Assembly (NCBI GenBank): GCA_024637255.1
Contig: JAGXFO010000011.1
Location: 124,001 to 188,000, forward strand
Origin: Sulfurovum sp.
GTDB lineage: Bacteria > Campylobacterota > Campylobacteria > Campylobacterales > Sulfurovaceae
Direction of reading: 5' to 3'
DNA length: 64,000 bases
Below the pieces are notes generated by a model. It saw only the letters and a program-made list of their open reading frames with translations. It was not told the origin of the DNA and searched no databases. A program made the translations under genes and the position numbers. Below, piece after piece: positions 1 to 9,312 of the stretch (within the stretch, counting starts at the first letter, position 1; each line of letters starts with the position of its first letter).

Positions 1-82
1 CTTTATTTACAAAATCTGCAAAAGCATCTTCGAGCTTAATCTCATAACGATTCCCTGAGACGGTAAGTGCTACGTTTTTCAT
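1..82 (-). CDS. ZapA-like cell division protein, 3' part outside window (partial)
   Basis: Only the first 27 codons are inside the window, read leftwards from an ATG at 82. The peptide begins MKNVALTVSGNRYEIKLEDA, a short beta-hairpin start followed by an acidic helix, which is how small ZapA-family FtsZ-ring proteins begin. The next gene upstream on the same strand (93-311) is a short coiled coil of the ZapB type, only 10 bp away, so the two are probably co-transcribed. The identification rests on a short fragment plus context. The rest of the gene would be needed to confirm it. Confidence 0.4.
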   Translation of the reverse strand, partial: MKNVALTVSGNRYEIKLEDAFADFVNK

Positions 83-92
83 GGCATGCCTT

Positions 93-311
93 TTATGCTA
101 AGAGTGATTCGACCTGTGTAATGATCTTTTCTATTTCTGTATCTTTCTCTTCAAGTTCACGTTTAAGTGCTGCTATTTGCGATTGCTGTTCATTTTGAGA
201 CCCAGATACAGTCGAAAGTTCTACTTTCAGTTGTGCATTTTCACTTTTAAGTGCTTCATGGTCTACTCTCCACTGCTCTATTTTCTCTTGTAATTTTTGT
301 AATGCCGACAT
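93..311 (-). CDS. Small coiled-coil protein, ZapB-like
   Basis: A 72-residue protein that is almost entirely a predicted coiled coil: heptad-like Leu/Ile spacing, many Glu, Lys and Gln, no Cys, no membrane segment. Size and composition match ZapB-type proteins, which bridge the FtsZ ring through ZapA. That function is inferred from shape and from the ZapA-like neighbour. An AGGAG ribosome binding site lies just upstream of the ATG at 311. It is divergent from uvrB, with a 74-bp shared upstream region. It could be any small structural coiled coil. Confidence 0.5.
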   Translation of the reverse strand: MSALQKLQEKIEQWRVDHEALKSENAQLKVELSTVSGSQNEQQSQIAALKRELEEKDTEIEKIITQVESLLA

Positions 312-337
312 TTCTTTCTCCTAGATATTCTTTGTGT

Positions 338-343
338 TATAAT
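338..343 (+). promoter_or_regulatory. Putative -10 box for uvrB
   Basis: A perfect TATAAT preceded by a T-rich stretch (TTTGTGT), the usual look of sigma-70 promoters in Campylobacterota, where -35 boxes are weak. It lies about 43 bp before the uvrB start. Confidence 0.45.
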
Positions 344-385
344 AGCGAAAATTTAAAAAGAAACAGCATAAAACAAAGGTGAATT

Positions 386-2359
386 TTGCCAAATTTTACG
401 GTAAGCAGTCCATACCAGCCTGCGGGCGACCAGGCCACTGCTATAGAGATGCTTAGCAGCTCCATAGAAGCAGGAAACCAGTACCAGACTTTGCTGGGAG
501 TTACAGGTTCTGGCAAAACCTATACGATGGCAAAAGTCATAGAAAAAACCAAAAAACCTACCCTCATCATGACACACAACAAAACGCTTGCAGCACAACT
601 TTACTCTGAGTTCAAGAGTTTTTTTCCCAACAATCATGTGGAGTACTTCATCTCTTACTATGATTATTACCAGCCTGAAGCGTACTTGCCACGACAAGAC
701 TTATTTATAGAAAAAGACTCTTCCATCAATCAGGAGTTGGAGCGTTTGCGTTTAAGTACGACAGCCAACCTGCTTTCACATGAGGATGTCATCGTCATCG
801 CTTCGGTGTCTGCCAATTACGGATTGGGTTCGCCTGATGATTACCGCAGTATCGTGCAGAAACTTTGTGTGGGAGATGAGTACAACCAGAAAGCGCTGCT
901 GCTTAGACTCGTAGACATGGGGTACAAACGCAATGACGAGTTTTTTGACAGAGGCGACTTTAGGGTGACCGGAGAGGTCATAGACATCTACCCTGCTTAC
1001 GCTGAAGAGTTTGCCATACGCATAGAGTTTTTCGGGGACGAGATAGAAGCTATTTATGAGTTTAACTCCCTTACCGGCGAAAAAGAAGAAGGGGTAAAAG
1101 AAGTCACCGTTTACTCCGCCAACCAGTTCATAGTAAGTAAAGAGAAACTCGCCCTTGCGGTCAAAAGTATAGAAGAAGAGTTGGGTGATAGGCTCGCGTA
1201 TTATCAAAAAGAAGACCGGATAATAGAGTACAACCGACTTAAACAACGTACAGAGTTTGACTTGGAAATGATAGAGGGCACGGGAATGTGCAAAGGCATT
1301 GAAAACTATTCTCGACATCTTACTGGGAAAAAAGTAGGTGAAACACCCTACTCCATGATGGACTACTTCGAAGCCATGCATGAGGACTACCTTGTCATTG
1401 TCGATGAGTCTCATGTGAGTCTTCCGCAGTTTAGAGGCATGTACGCAGGGGATAGAAGCCGTAAAGAGGTATTGGTAGACCATGGATTTAGACTGCCCTC
1501 AGCTCTGGACAACAGACCACTGATGTTTGATGAGTACATCCATAAAGCACCCCACTTTTTGTTTGTCTCTGCCACACCCAATGAGCTTGAACTTGAACTC
1601 TCTTCAGTCGTTGCTGAGCAAGTGGTACGTCCTACAGGACTGCTAGACCCACCCATAGAAGTGATAGACAGCACCTATCAGGTAGAAAATCTCTATGATA
1701 GGATGAAACCTGTCATCGCAAAAGGTGAGCGTGTGCTCATCACCGTGCTTACCAAAAAAATGGCAGAAGAACTGAGTACCTATTACAATGACCTTGGACT
1801 AAAAGCACGTCATATGCACTCAGAAATGGATGCCATAGAAAGAAATCAGACCATACGTTCCTTGCGTTTGGGGGAGTTTGACATTCTCATCGGTATTAAC
1901 CTGCTTAGAGAAGGGCTTGATTTGCCCGAAGTGAGTCTGGTTGCCATACTTGATGCAGATAAAGAAGGTTTTTTACGCTCACGTACCGCGCTCATACAAA
2001 CCTCGGGAAGAGCAGCCAGAAATGCAAACGGCCTAGTGCTTATGTATGCAAAAAGGATAACGGATTCTATGAAATTTACCATAGAAACCACGACAGCCAG
2101 AAGAGAAAAACAAATAGCCCACAATAAAGAACATGGCATTACCCCCCAAACAACGCTAAGGGTGCTAGATACGGATCTTAAGGTGGAAGATGCAGGCGAA
2201 CTCTACAGCAAACAAAGCAAACTGGACAAAATGCCAAAAGCAGAACGGCAGCAGCTTGTAAAAGAACTTAAAGCAAAGATGCTCGCAGCAGCTAAAAACC
2301 TGGAATTTGAAGAGGCTGCAAGGCTGCGGGATGAGATAGCAAAAATCAAAAAGTTATAG
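386..2359 (+). CDS. uvrB: UvrABC excision nuclease subunit B
   Basis: UvrB is the damage-verifying helicase-like subunit of nucleotide excision repair. It receives DNA from UvrA and recruits UvrC. The 657-residue length is normal. Visible motifs: Walker A GVTGSGKT at residues 38-45, the Tyr-rich beta-hairpin ([10 protein letters not shown]) that clamps one DNA strand, the DESH motor box, helicase motif VI (QTSGRAARN), and a C-terminal UVR domain that binds UvrC. The start is a TTG at 386 with AAAGG five to eight bases upstream; no in-frame ATG gives a complete N terminus. Monocistronic in appearance: ppk1 follows after its own -10 box. Confidence 0.97.
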   Translation: MPNFTVSSPYQPAGDQATAIEMLSSSIEAGNQYQTLLGVTGSGKTYTMAKVIEKTKKPTLIMTHNKTLAAQLYSEFKSFFPNNHVEYFISYYDYYQPEAYLPRQDLFIEKDSSINQELERLRLSTTANLLSHEDVIVIASVSANYGLGSPDDYRSIVQKLCVGDEYNQKALLLRLVDMGYKRNDEFFDRGDFRVTGEVIDIYPAYAEEFAIRIEFFGDEIEAIYEFNSLTGEKEEGVKEVTVYSANQFIVSKEKLALAVKSIEEELGDRLAYYQKEDRIIEYNRLKQRTEFDLEMIEGTGMCKGIENYSRHLTGKKVGETPYSMMDYFEAMHEDYLVIVDESHVSLPQFRGMYAGDRSRKEVLVDHGFRLPSALDNRPLMFDEYIHKAPHFLFVSATPNELELELSSVVAEQVVRPTGLLDPPIEVIDSTYQVENLYDRMKPVIAKGERVLITVLTKKMAEELSTYYNDLGLKARHMHSEMDAIERNQTIRSLRLGEFDILIGINLLREGLDLPEVSLVAILDADKEGFLRSRTALIQTSGRAARNANGLVLMYAKRITDSMKFTIETTTARREKQIAHNKEHGITPQTTLRVLDTDLKVEDAGELYSKQSKLDKMPKAERQQLVKELKAKMLAAAKNLEFEEAARLRDEIAKIKKL

Positions 2360-2367
2360 TTTTTTGC

Positions 2368-2373
2368 TATAAT
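2368..2373 (+). promoter_or_regulatory. Putative -10 box for ppk1
   Basis: TATAAT after a T6 run (TTTTTTGC), just downstream of the uvrB stop and 35 bp before the ppk1 ATG. It probably drives ppk1 and the two overlapping genes after it. Confidence 0.45.
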
Positions 2374-2407
2374 CCTTGATAGAATTATAGATTATCAGGA
2401 AACTTAT

Positions 2408-4495
2408 ATGCCAGTAGATTTAAACTCATCACAACTCTATTTTAACCGTGAGCTTTCGTGGCTGCAGTTTAACTCACGCGTACTGGCTCAGGCCTTGGAT
2501 GAAAAACTCCCGCCGCTTGAACGCCTGAAATTTCTTGCCATTTACGGCACAAACCTCGATGAATTTTACATGATACGTGTCGCAGGGCTCAAGGCACTTT
2601 TCAAAGCGCGCGTACAAGAAACAGGGCCGGACAAGCTCACGCCCAGCGAACAGCTTGAACAAATACAAGAGTATTTACATAAAGAGCATCAGGTTTTAGA
2701 GTCTTGCTACACTTCCATCATCGCTGAACTTCACACCCATGGTGTCAATGTAAAAAACTTTGATGCCCTCAATCTGGACGAACAGTTGGACATTAAAGAA
2801 AAATTCTTTAATGAGATTTATCCTGTTATTATACCCATTGCTGTGGATGCGACACATCCTTTCCCTCATTTAAACAATCTTAGTTTTGGTTTGGCGCTTA
2901 CTCTAACGGATGACTCCAAACATATTAAACACGGACTGATACGCATTCCAAGAATACTGCCAAGATTTATACAGTTGGGGCAAACATTTATCCCTATAGA
3001 ATCCGTAGTGGAGCACTTTGCCTCTGAACTGTTTCCGGGATTTAGCCCTTTGGCTTCTACACCATTCAGGGTGACAAGAAATGCAGATATTGAGATAGAA
3101 GAGGAAGAAGCGGATGACTTTTTGCAGATCCTTCAAGAGGGATTGCGTTCACGAAATAAAGGTTCACTCGTCCGTCTTGAGCTCATCGATGGGGCAGATG
3201 CTGACCTTATACACTTTTTACTCTCACATCTAAATCTTGACCACAATGACATCTATTCATATAAAAGCCTCTCTCTTAACCTTGGAAGTTTTTGGCAAAT
3301 AGTCGGAGATGATGCCTTATCTCATCTTGTATCGCCTACCTTTAATCCAAAAACGCTACCACCTCTTGAGAGTGAAAATATTTTTGAAGCCATCGAGAAA
3401 CAGGATATCCTCCTTTATCATCCCTTTGAAAGCTTTGAGCCTGTAGTGCAGTTCATCAAACAAGCCGCTGCTGGCCCTGAAACACTTGCCATACGTATGA
3501 CACTCTACCGTGCAGGACCGAAATCTCCCATCGTTAAAGCCCTCATAGATGCTGCGCTTGACGGTAAACAGATTATGGTACTTGTAGAACTCAAAGCACG
3601 TTTTGATGAGGAAAACAATTTGCGTTGGGCAAAAGCGCTTGAAGATGCAGGCGCACATGTGGTCTATGGTATACCAGGACTGAAAGTGCATGCCAAGGTA
3701 GCCCAGGTCATTAAGCGCAAGGGCACTAAACTTCAAAGCTATGTACACCTTGCGACAGGAAACTATAACCCCAGTACGGCAAAAATATATACAGATTTCT
3801 CTTACTTTACCAGCAAAGAAACTTTTAGCACAGATGCTACGCACTTTTTTCACTTTTTAACAGGTTTTTCAACCTATACAAAACTTGATACTCTTTTTAT
3901 GTCGCCAACACAAATTAAACCAAAGCTTATCAAACTCATTGAAAAAGAAATTAAGTATGGAGCACAGGGACATATCATCCTCAAAGCCAACTCCCTGGTA
4001 GATACTGACATCATCAAGGCACTCTATCTCGCCTCCCAAAAAGGATGTAAAGTTGAACTCATCATCCGTGGTATTTGTTGTTTGAGACCCGGCATAAAAG
4101 GTGTTTCTGAGAATATTACAGTCTCTTCAATCATAGGAAAATATCTCGAGCATGCGCGCATCTACTATTTTAAGCATGACAAAGTCAAATGTTACATTGC
4201 CTCTGCGGATTTGATGCCTCGCAACCTTGTAAGACGGGTTGAGCTGATGACGCCCATTATAGAAGAGAACCTCACACAAAAAATAGAACATATACTCATG
4301 CTGCAACTCGCAGACAATGTTTTACGCTGGGAACTACAAGAAGATGGCAGCTACACCAAAGTGCCGTCTTTGGGAAAAATGGTAAACAGTCATCGTGTTC
4401 TAGAAGAATATGTCGAAAAAATCCATGATAAAACAAAAAAAGAGACGCCTAGCTATGTAAGCCGTTTAGCAAACCGTATCTTAAAGGATAGTTAA
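2408..4495 (+). CDS. ppk1: Polyphosphate kinase 1
   Basis: PPK1 reversibly transfers the terminal phosphate of ATP onto polyphosphate. The 695-residue length is normal for the family. The N-terminal domain begins with the typical YFNRELSWLQFN block. The two catalytic histidines are in place: H428 in LKVHAK (the autophosphorylated residue) and H590 in YFKHDK. The LATGNYNP block that follows the first His is also conserved. The stop codon overlaps the next start by one base (TAATG), so ppk1, the hexapeptide protein and the EI24-like gene are translationally coupled. Polyphosphate serves as a phosphate and energy store and in stress survival. Confidence 0.97.
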   Translation: MPVDLNSSQLYFNRELSWLQFNSRVLAQALDEKLPPLERLKFLAIYGTNLDEFYMIRVAGLKALFKARVQETGPDKLTPSEQLEQIQEYLHKEHQVLESCYTSIIAELHTHGVNVKNFDALNLDEQLDIKEKFFNEIYPVIIPIAVDATHPFPHLNNLSFGLALTLTDDSKHIKHGLIRIPRILPRFIQLGQTFIPIESVVEHFASELFPGFSPLASTPFRVTRNADIEIEEEEADDFLQILQEGLRSRNKGSLVRLELIDGADADLIHFLLSHLNLDHNDIYSYKSLSLNLGSFWQIVGDDALSHLVSPTFNPKTLPPLESENIFEAIEKQDILLYHPFESFEPVVQFIKQAAAGPETLAIRMTLYRAGPKSPIVKALIDAALDGKQIMVLVELKARFDEENNLRWAKALEDAGAHVVYGIPGLKVHAKVAQVIKRKGTKLQSYVHLATGNYNPSTAKIYTDFSYFTSKETFSTDATHFFHFLTGFSTYTKLDTLFMSPTQIKPKLIKLIEKEIKYGAQGHIILKANSLVDTDIIKALYLASQKGCKVELIIRGICCLRPGIKGVSENITVSSIIGKYLEHARIYYFKHDKVKCYIASADLMPRNLVRRVELMTPIIEENLTQKIEHILMLQLADNVLRWELQEDGSYTKVPSLGKMVNSHRVLEEYVEKIHDKTKKETPSYVSRLANRILKDS

Positions 4496-5019
4496 TGATT
4501 TTAAAATTTAAAGAATGGACACCTAAGCTTGGACGTAATGCCTGGGTAGCAGAAGGCTCTTCGGTTATCGGACGTGTAGTCATGGGAGAGGATTCTGCTG
4601 TATGGTTTGGTTGTGTAGTACGTGGCGATGTGCATCACATCAGCATAGGAGACAGATCTAACATTCAAGACCTCAGCATGATACACGTCACCCATCACAA
4701 AAAGGCAGATATGTCAGATGGGCATCCTACTGTCATAGGCAATGATGTCACCGTAGGACACAGGGTTATGCTTCACGGTTGTACCATAGAAGATGCCTGC
4801 CTCATAGGGATGTCTGCCACCATACTTGATGGTGCCGTCATAGGTAAAGAGTCCATAGTGGGTGCAGACTCTCTGGTAACGAAAAATAAAGTCTTTCCTC
4901 CAAGAAGTCTCATTATGGGAAGTCCCGCCAAGGTGGTACGTGAACTGACAGAGGAAGAAGTAAAAGAACTTTATGCTTCAGCCTCTCGTTATGTGGCCTT
5001 TAAAAATGAGTACCAATAA
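4495..5019 (+). CDS. Gamma-carbonic anhydrase-like hexapeptide-repeat protein
   Basis: A 174-residue left-handed beta-helix protein of the YrdA/PaaY/CaiE group. Hexapeptide repeats ([VI]-G-x4) run through most of the chain. Three His positions that normally bind metal between subunits are visible: IHVTHH, VGHRV and MLHG. Members of this group are trimers; some are carbonic anhydrases, others thioesterases or acyltransferase-like, so the reaction cannot be fixed here. It starts inside the ppk1 stop (TAATG) and its own stop is immediately followed by the next ATG, giving a tight three-gene operon. Confidence 0.85.
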   Translation: MILKFKEWTPKLGRNAWVAEGSSVIGRVVMGEDSAVWFGCVVRGDVHHISIGDRSNIQDLSMIHVTHHKKADMSDGHPTVIGNDVTVGHRVMLHGCTIEDACLIGMSATILDGAVIGKESIVGADSLVTKNKVFPPRSLIMGSPAKVVRELTEEEVKELYASASRYVAFKNEYQ

Positions 5020-5673
5020 ATGAATCAAATACTCTCAAAAAGTTTACAAGATATTCTCTCTAAAGATGTCATCGTATTTGTTCTGAAAATGGGATTGGTT
5101 TCCTTGGCGATCACTGCTCTATTGACATGGAATATGTGGGATACTCTAAACAGTATCATCACCTCTTATCTTTCGTGGGTACCGTGGGAGTGGCTGCAAA
5201 CATCCGGTGCTGCCATAGCTACCTTTTCTTTTTCCTATATGATTTTTATCATCATGGTTGCTTTACTTACTTCTCTTTACAGTGAAAAATTACTCATTGC
5301 TCTGGCTAAAAAACATTACCCCGATGTGCGGGTAATAGGTTCGGCGAACCTAAGTACTTCCATCCTACTGACAATGAAAGCCTCTGGCGTTTTTTTACTG
5401 CTTTTTACACTCACGCTTCCCTTGCTTTTTATACCTCTGTTTGGCCAGATAGTGTTACTTTATTTATGGTCAGTGCTGCTGAGAGAACCTGCCATTTATG
5501 ATGTCAGCGCACTCTTTATAGATGATAAAGAAATATTGAAAGAAAAAAAGAAAAAAACGCGTCTCCTGGCCATGCTGGCTTCACTTTTCAATTATGTACC
5601 TTTGATAAATATTTTTGCGGCGATGTTTGCCCAGATACTCTTTTTGCATCATATTCTGAGAGAAAGAAAGTAA
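5020..5673 (+). CDS. EI24/CysZ-like inner membrane protein
   Basis: A 217-residue integral membrane protein with about four hydrophobic segments (roughly residues 22-40, 65-90, 122-155, 185-210) in the arrangement of the EI24/CysZ family. CysZ proteins support sulfate uptake, but many family members have no assigned role, and there are no sulfur-assimilation genes beside it. It begins directly after the hexapeptide protein's stop with no gap and is the last gene of the ppk1 operon; a converging gene ends 4 bp further on. Confidence 0.65.
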   Translation: MNQILSKSLQDILSKDVIVFVLKMGLVSLAITALLTWNMWDTLNSIITSYLSWVPWEWLQTSGAAIATFSFSYMIFIIMVALLTSLYSEKLLIALAKKHYPDVRVIGSANLSTSILLTMKASGVFLLLFTLTLPLLFIPLFGQIVLLYLWSVLLREPAIYDVSALFIDDKEILKEKKKKTRLLAMLASLFNYVPLINIFAAMFAQILFLHHILRERK

Positions 5674-5677
5674 ATTT

Positions 5678-6472
5678 CTAACTTTTATCTTCTTTTTTTA
5701 CCCGTCTCTCTTTCTTGCTGGAAACAGAAAAACGCAAGAGTTCATCGGCACTCTTTACATACTCCGGCAGGGTTTGTAAACTTCTCTCCATGACTTTTGC
5801 TGCACATACGGCATCAGAGAAAGCACGGTGGTGTGTCGCAGTTTCTATCTCTAAAAAATCTATGAGATAGGCAAGTCCATAACGTTCGCTCTCAAAGGTT
5901 CGCTTTGCCAACTCGATAGTGCAGAGAGTCGGATTACCTATATTTCCTAAGCCGAAACGCTCAAAAGAAGCATTCAAAAAACTGTAATCAAAGCTTGCGT
6001 TGTGTGCTACAAATACTGCATCACTCATAAAATGGCGTAACGCTATCAATGCCTCTCTTCTTGTGGGCGCACCTATGAGGTCTGTAGGTTCTATGCCTGT
6101 GATTTTCGTAATATATTCTGGTAAAAAAGCACACTCGACAAAGGTTTCAAAACGGTCTATAATTTCACCGTTTTGTATCATCAGCGCACCTATTTCTATG
6201 ACTTGAGAAGTGCCGGGTTTAGATCCGTTTGTCTCTATGTCTATGACACAGTAACGTTGTTGCGTATGTGAAGTAAAACATGTCTCGAGTCTATACTTAT
6301 TATTAGTGTCTTGTGCTATGGGGTAGCCTGAAGCCTGAAGCAGGATAAAGATAGTCTCTGCATCTTCCAACAGCGTTGTATGCTTAGTAACAATATGGTT
6401 ATAGTGTTCTTCTTCTAGTACTCCGCCATGTTTGCGAAATGCTGCTGTCAGTTCCTCAAATACTTTTTGCAT
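5678..6472 (-). CDS. DnaQ-like 3'-5' exonuclease (DEDDh family)
   Basis: A 264-residue protein with a helical N-terminal extension of about 70 residues followed by a DEDDh exonuclease domain. Exo I is VIDIETNG, Exo II is HNASFDYSFL, and Exo III contains HHRAFSDA with the general-base His. This is the proofreading subunit fold of DNA polymerase III. In Campylobacterota such proteins are annotated as epsilon subunit, but RNase T-like or general repair roles are possible. Its ATG overlaps the end of trpF by 17 bp, so it is read from the rpe-trpF transcript. Confidence 0.85.
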   Translation of the reverse strand: MQKVFEELTAAFRKHGGVLEEEHYNHIVTKHTTLLEDAETIFILLQASGYPIAQDTNNKYRLETCFTSHTQQRYCVIDIETNGSKPGTSQVIEIGALMIQNGEIIDRFETFVECAFLPEYITKITGIEPTDLIGAPTRREALIALRHFMSDAVFVAHNASFDYSFLNASFERFGLGNIGNPTLCTIELAKRTFESERYGLAYLIDFLEIETATHHRAFSDAVCAAKVMERSLQTLPEYVKSADELLRFSVSSKKERRVKKEDKS

Positions 6473-7046
6473 TGGCTATAAATTGCTTCACTTTCTGGGG
6501 ATCTTTTTTACCTTTAACAGACTCTACACCCGAACTTACATCCAGTCCGTAGAAACCCATTGGTTTGACTTGCGCTACATTATCAGGCGTGAGTCCTCCG
6601 GCCAATATGATTTTGGAACAGTCTACGTCCTTAAACCATTCAAGATTCAAACGTTTTCCTGTACCGCCATATGCTTCACTGTAAGCATCAACCAAACGAT
6701 ATCTATCTTTAAACCTTGCCATATCTTCAGGCCCCCTGGCACGCACTACAGGCAAAGTTTGTAGCCCTATAGCATCCAAAGACTCCTCATCTACCTCAAA
6801 ATGTATCTGCGCACGAGAAATATCAGAATATCTGCATACGGTATCTATGGTTTCTACGCCTTCATTGACGAAAAGTCCTACTCTCTCTACAAAAGGAGGA
6901 AGCCTATCTATGATTCTCTTCGCTGCAGCGGGTGTGATGTAACGTGGCGACTTGTTGTAAAATACAAACCCCAAAGCATCTGCTCCGCACTCCACTGCAT
7001 GCAGAGCATCTTTTAAATTGGTTATGCCACATATTTTTATACGCAT
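6456..7046 (-). CDS. trpF: Phosphoribosylanthranilate isomerase
   Basis: TrpF converts N-(5-phosphoribosyl)anthranilate to CdRP in tryptophan synthesis. This is a complete (beta/alpha)8 barrel of 196 residues. The catalytic cysteine is in the N-terminal KICGIT motif and the general acid Asp in LDVSSGVE near the C terminus; the phosphate-binding loop LAGGLTPDNV is also present. It lies between rpe and a dnaQ-like gene, away from other trp genes, a scattered arrangement also common in related bacteria. Rpe ends 9 bp upstream. Confidence 0.95.
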   Translation of the reverse strand: MRIKICGITNLKDALHAVECGADALGFVFYNKSPRYITPAAAKRIIDRLPPFVERVGLFVNEGVETIDTVCRYSDISRAQIHFEVDEESLDAIGLQTLPVVRARGPEDMARFKDRYRLVDAYSEAYGGTGKRLNLEWFKDVDCSKIILAGGLTPDNVAQVKPMGFYGLDVSSGVESVKGKKDPQKVKQFIANAKSI

Positions 7047-7055
7047 GACATCTCT

Positions 7056-7697
7056 TTACTTTAATGCAGAAATGGCTTTTTCTATGCCATCTGGATGTTT
7101 GTACACAAACGAGCCAGCCACAACTACATCTACTCCGGCTGCTTCCAATTCTTTTACATTCTTGTCATTCACTCCACCATCTACCTCTATAAGACAGCTG
7201 GGGTTTCTTTTTTCTATGAGTGCCTTAAGGCGCTTGGCTTTTTCTACGACAGAGGGAATAAACACTTGTCCTCCAAAGCCTGGATTAACAGACATAAGAA
7301 GTACCATGTCTATATCCTCGAGTAAAAACTCTATGGCTTCTGGCGGCGTATGCGGGTTGAGGGTAATCGCTGGACGTATGCCAAGAGAGCGTATTTTCTG
7401 TACCAGTCTATGGGGATGCTTCTCTTCTTCTATGTGAAACGAAATAAAACCCGGCTTCAAAGGTGCAAACAGATCAACAAAAAAAGTGTTGTTTTCTACC
7501 ATAAGGTGTATATCCAAAGGCTTGGTTGCTATTTTGGCTATGGCTTCGACGACTACGGGGCCTATGGTGAGATTGGGTACAAAATGTCCATCCATGACAT
7601 CGACATGCACAAGGTCACATCCTCCCTCACAAATAGCCTTAATGTCACGAGCCAAATGCCCAAAATCAGCAGAAAGTATACTTGGCGCTACTAACAT
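7056..7697 (-). CDS. rpe: Ribulose-phosphate 3-epimerase
   Basis: Rpe interconverts D-ribulose 5-phosphate and D-xylulose 5-phosphate in the pentose phosphate pathway. The protein is a TIM barrel with the metal ligands of the family in VHVDVMDGHFVPNLT and DIHLMV, and the C-terminal phosphate loop VVAGSFVY. I chose the ATG at 7697 (213 residues, MLVAPSILSADF) over the in-frame ATG at 7709, because GAGGA sits at the right distance before the former and family members start at this point. It is the first gene of rpe-trpF-dnaQ, with a TATAAT box at 7727-7732. Confidence 0.96.
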   Translation of the reverse strand: MLVAPSILSADFGHLARDIKAICEGGCDLVHVDVMDGHFVPNLTIGPVVVEAIAKIATKPLDIHLMVENNTFFVDLFAPLKPGFISFHIEEEKHPHRLVQKIRSLGIRPAITLNPHTPPEAIEFLLEDIDMVLLMSVNPGFGGQVFIPSVVEKAKRLKALIEKRNPSCLIEVDGGVNDKNVKELEAAGVDVVVAGSFVYKHPDGIEKAISALK

Positions 7698-7726
7698 AAA
7701 TATCCTCATACATATTATTTTAAGTG

Positions 7727-7732
7727 ATTATA
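7727..7732 (-). promoter_or_regulatory. Putative -10 box for rpe-trpF-dnaQ operon
   Basis: TATAAT on the minus strand 30 bp before the chosen rpe start. No convincing -35 box. Confidence 0.4.
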
Positions 7733-7865
7733 ACATAAGGGTGCCTCGAAAATACATAGTGGCTCATGAAGAACATATGGCATACATAAAATTACAGATA
7801 TATTTACTTGTTTTCTAATTCTCTCATCATGTACCAGGTTAAGCAAAATTTATGTTCTTTTTGTC

Positions 7866-7871
7866 TATAAT
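7866..7871 (+). promoter_or_regulatory. Putative -10 box for rpmB
   Basis: TATAAT preceded by TTCTTTTTGTC, 76 bp before the rpmB start. The 250-bp region between rpe and rpmB (7698-7947) contains no other gene that I can support. Confidence 0.45.
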
Positions 7872-7947
7872 CGCACAAAATATTCACCGTTTTCTACTTT
7901 ACTTTTAAAAGTACTGTATATAAGGCGGCTAACTTAAAGGACATATT

Positions 7948-8157
7948 ATGGCAAGAAAATGTGACATCACGGGCAAAGGCCCATTAACAGGAAACAATGT
8001 TTCTCACGCAAATAACAAAACAAAAAGAAGACAACTTCCAAATTTAAGATCTGTAAAGATTACGCTTGAAGACGGAACAACACAAAGAGTAAAAGTGGCT
8101 GCTTCTACACTCAGAACCATGAAAAAACACGCTGCTCAAGCTATAACAGCTGAGTAA
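7948..8157 (+). CDS. rpmB: 50S ribosomal protein L28
   Basis: A 69-residue basic protein starting [12 protein letters not shown], the L28 signature, with the conserved [12 protein letters not shown] block. It is part of the large ribosomal subunit. AAAGGA precedes the ATG. The following gene encodes a potassium channel, the same pair as in Helicobacter pylori. Confidence 0.97.
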   Translation: MARKCDITGKGPLTGNNVSHANNKTKRRQLPNLRSVKITLEDGTTQRVKVAASTLRTMKKHAAQAITAE

Positions 8158-8175
8158 GTCCCACCTTTCGGGACT
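8157..8175 (+). other. Short hairpin between rpmB and the channel gene
   Basis: AGTCCC (8157-8162) and GGGACT (8170-8175) form a six-base-pair stem with a seven-base loop, beginning at the last base of the rpmB stop. There is no T-run after it, so it is more likely a partial attenuator or mRNA-processing site than a full terminator. It sits 6 bp before the TTG of the next gene and could hide that start. Confidence 0.4.
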
Positions 8176-8181
8176 CGGGCT

Positions 8182-9312
8182 TTGAAACCCATAGAAAAAT
8201 TCAAGAAGTTTCTCGGCTGGAGAGACGCACCTAAACCACACATCACACTAAATGAAGAGTATTATGCTCATTTAGCCCCTTTCAGACTTCCTCTCATACT
8301 TACCGTACTAGTTATGCTTATTGGCACATTAGGCTATATGACAATCGATGGCTTTTCTTTAATGGATGCCATTTATCAAACCGGCATCACATTTACCACT
8401 GTAGGATTTGGAGAAATCTCACCCATATCAAATATGGGACGTATTTTTACGATTACACTTATCATCTTTGGATTTATTATTTTTTCTATTGCTATAGGTA
8501 TTATCGCAGAAGTTGTTAAAAAAGGTGAATTCCAGAAAACTGTCAAGGAGCGCAGAATGCTTTACGAAATTGCTAAACTTAAACATCATTTTGTTGTCTG
8601 TTACCATAATGAATTTACTATACAGGTCACCAGACAACTTCGTGCAAACCATATTCCTTTTGTAGTAGTTGACCCGCGTGAAGATATGGAAGAAATCGCC
8701 AAAAAATATCATTATCCATATTTTGTTTCTGCTGAGCCGCACACAGAAGAAGGCATACTTAAATCGCATCTTTCTTCAGCCAAAGGGGTAATTACCTTGG
8801 CTGATAATGTCGCAGACAATATTGCTACCATCGCTTCTACGCGTCTTTATGAAACAGAAATAGGACGGACAAGAAAATTTCTCATCATAGCAAATGCCAA
8901 AAGCTATGAAGATGAGCAAAAACTTATCAAACTGGGTGCCGACAAGGTCGTCACTGCAACCAAACTCATGGCACAGCGGATCAATGCGATGGCGGCACGT
9001 CCAGAGATGGAAAATCTTCTACAAGAGTTTCTTTATAAAAAAGATACCCCTCTTGACATGGAAGAAGCAAAAGTATCCAAAACATCCTGGCTTGCGCTTA
9101 AAAAAATAAAAGTTGCAAGATTTAGAGATATCGCCAATGTTACCATTATTGGTATCCGTCAAAAAGACAATAAATTCATTCCTATGCCCAAAGGTGACAC
9201 CATCATCATGCCAGAGTCCAAACTTTTACTCATCGGTACAAGCGAAGGTATTACCAAAGCCAAAAAAATTATTCACAAAAAAGAAAAACCTGAGGAATTA
9301 AAATATGTTTAA
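8182..9312 (+). CDS. Two-TM potassium channel with RCK (TrkA-N/TrkA-C) domains
   Basis: A 376-residue inner-membrane ion channel. Two membrane helices (about residues 34-54 and 88-110) flank a pore loop with the selectivity filter TVGFG at residues 73-77. A cytoplasmic TrkA-N-like Rossmann domain (about 135-250) and a C-terminal TrkA-C-like domain (about 290-370) follow, as in MthK-type channels. Oddly, the first Rossmann loop reads VCYHNEF, without the GxGxxG glycines that bind NAD, so nucleotide binding is doubtful. The start is a TTG at 8182, since no upstream ATG is available before the rpmB stop. Its end overlaps argJ by 8 bp. Confidence 0.9.
   Translation: MKPIEKFKKFLGWRDAPKPHITLNEEYYAHLAPFRLPLILTVLVMLIGTLGYMTIDGFSLMDAIYQTGITFTTVGFGEISPISNMGRIFTITLIIFGFIIFSIAIGIIAEVVKKGEFQKTVKERRMLYEIAKLKHHFVVCYHNEFTIQVTRQLRANHIPFVVVDPREDMEEIAKKYHYPYFVSAEPHTEEGILKSHLSSAKGVITLADNVADNIATIASTRLYETEIGRTRKFLIIANAKSYEDEQKLIKLGADKVVTATKLMAQRINAMAARPEMENLLQEFLYKKDTPLDMEEAKVSKTSWLALKKIKVARFRDIANVTIIGIRQKDNKFIPMPKGDTIIMPESKLLLIGTSEGITKAKKIIHKKEKPEELKYV

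Noticed and set aside
776..1483. Long open frame antisense to uvrB (235 codons)
   Set aside because: It mirrors the uvrB codon pattern, has no ribosome binding site and no recognisable domain; the opposite strand is a certain gene.
3356..3853. Open frame antisense to ppk1 (165 codons)
   Set aside because: Lies within the conserved catalytic region of ppk1; composition rich in Cys, Phe and His as expected for a shadow frame.
7018..7437. Open frame antisense to rpe (139 codons)
   Set aside because: Ser/Pro-rich shadow of a well-conserved TIM-barrel gene; no start signals.
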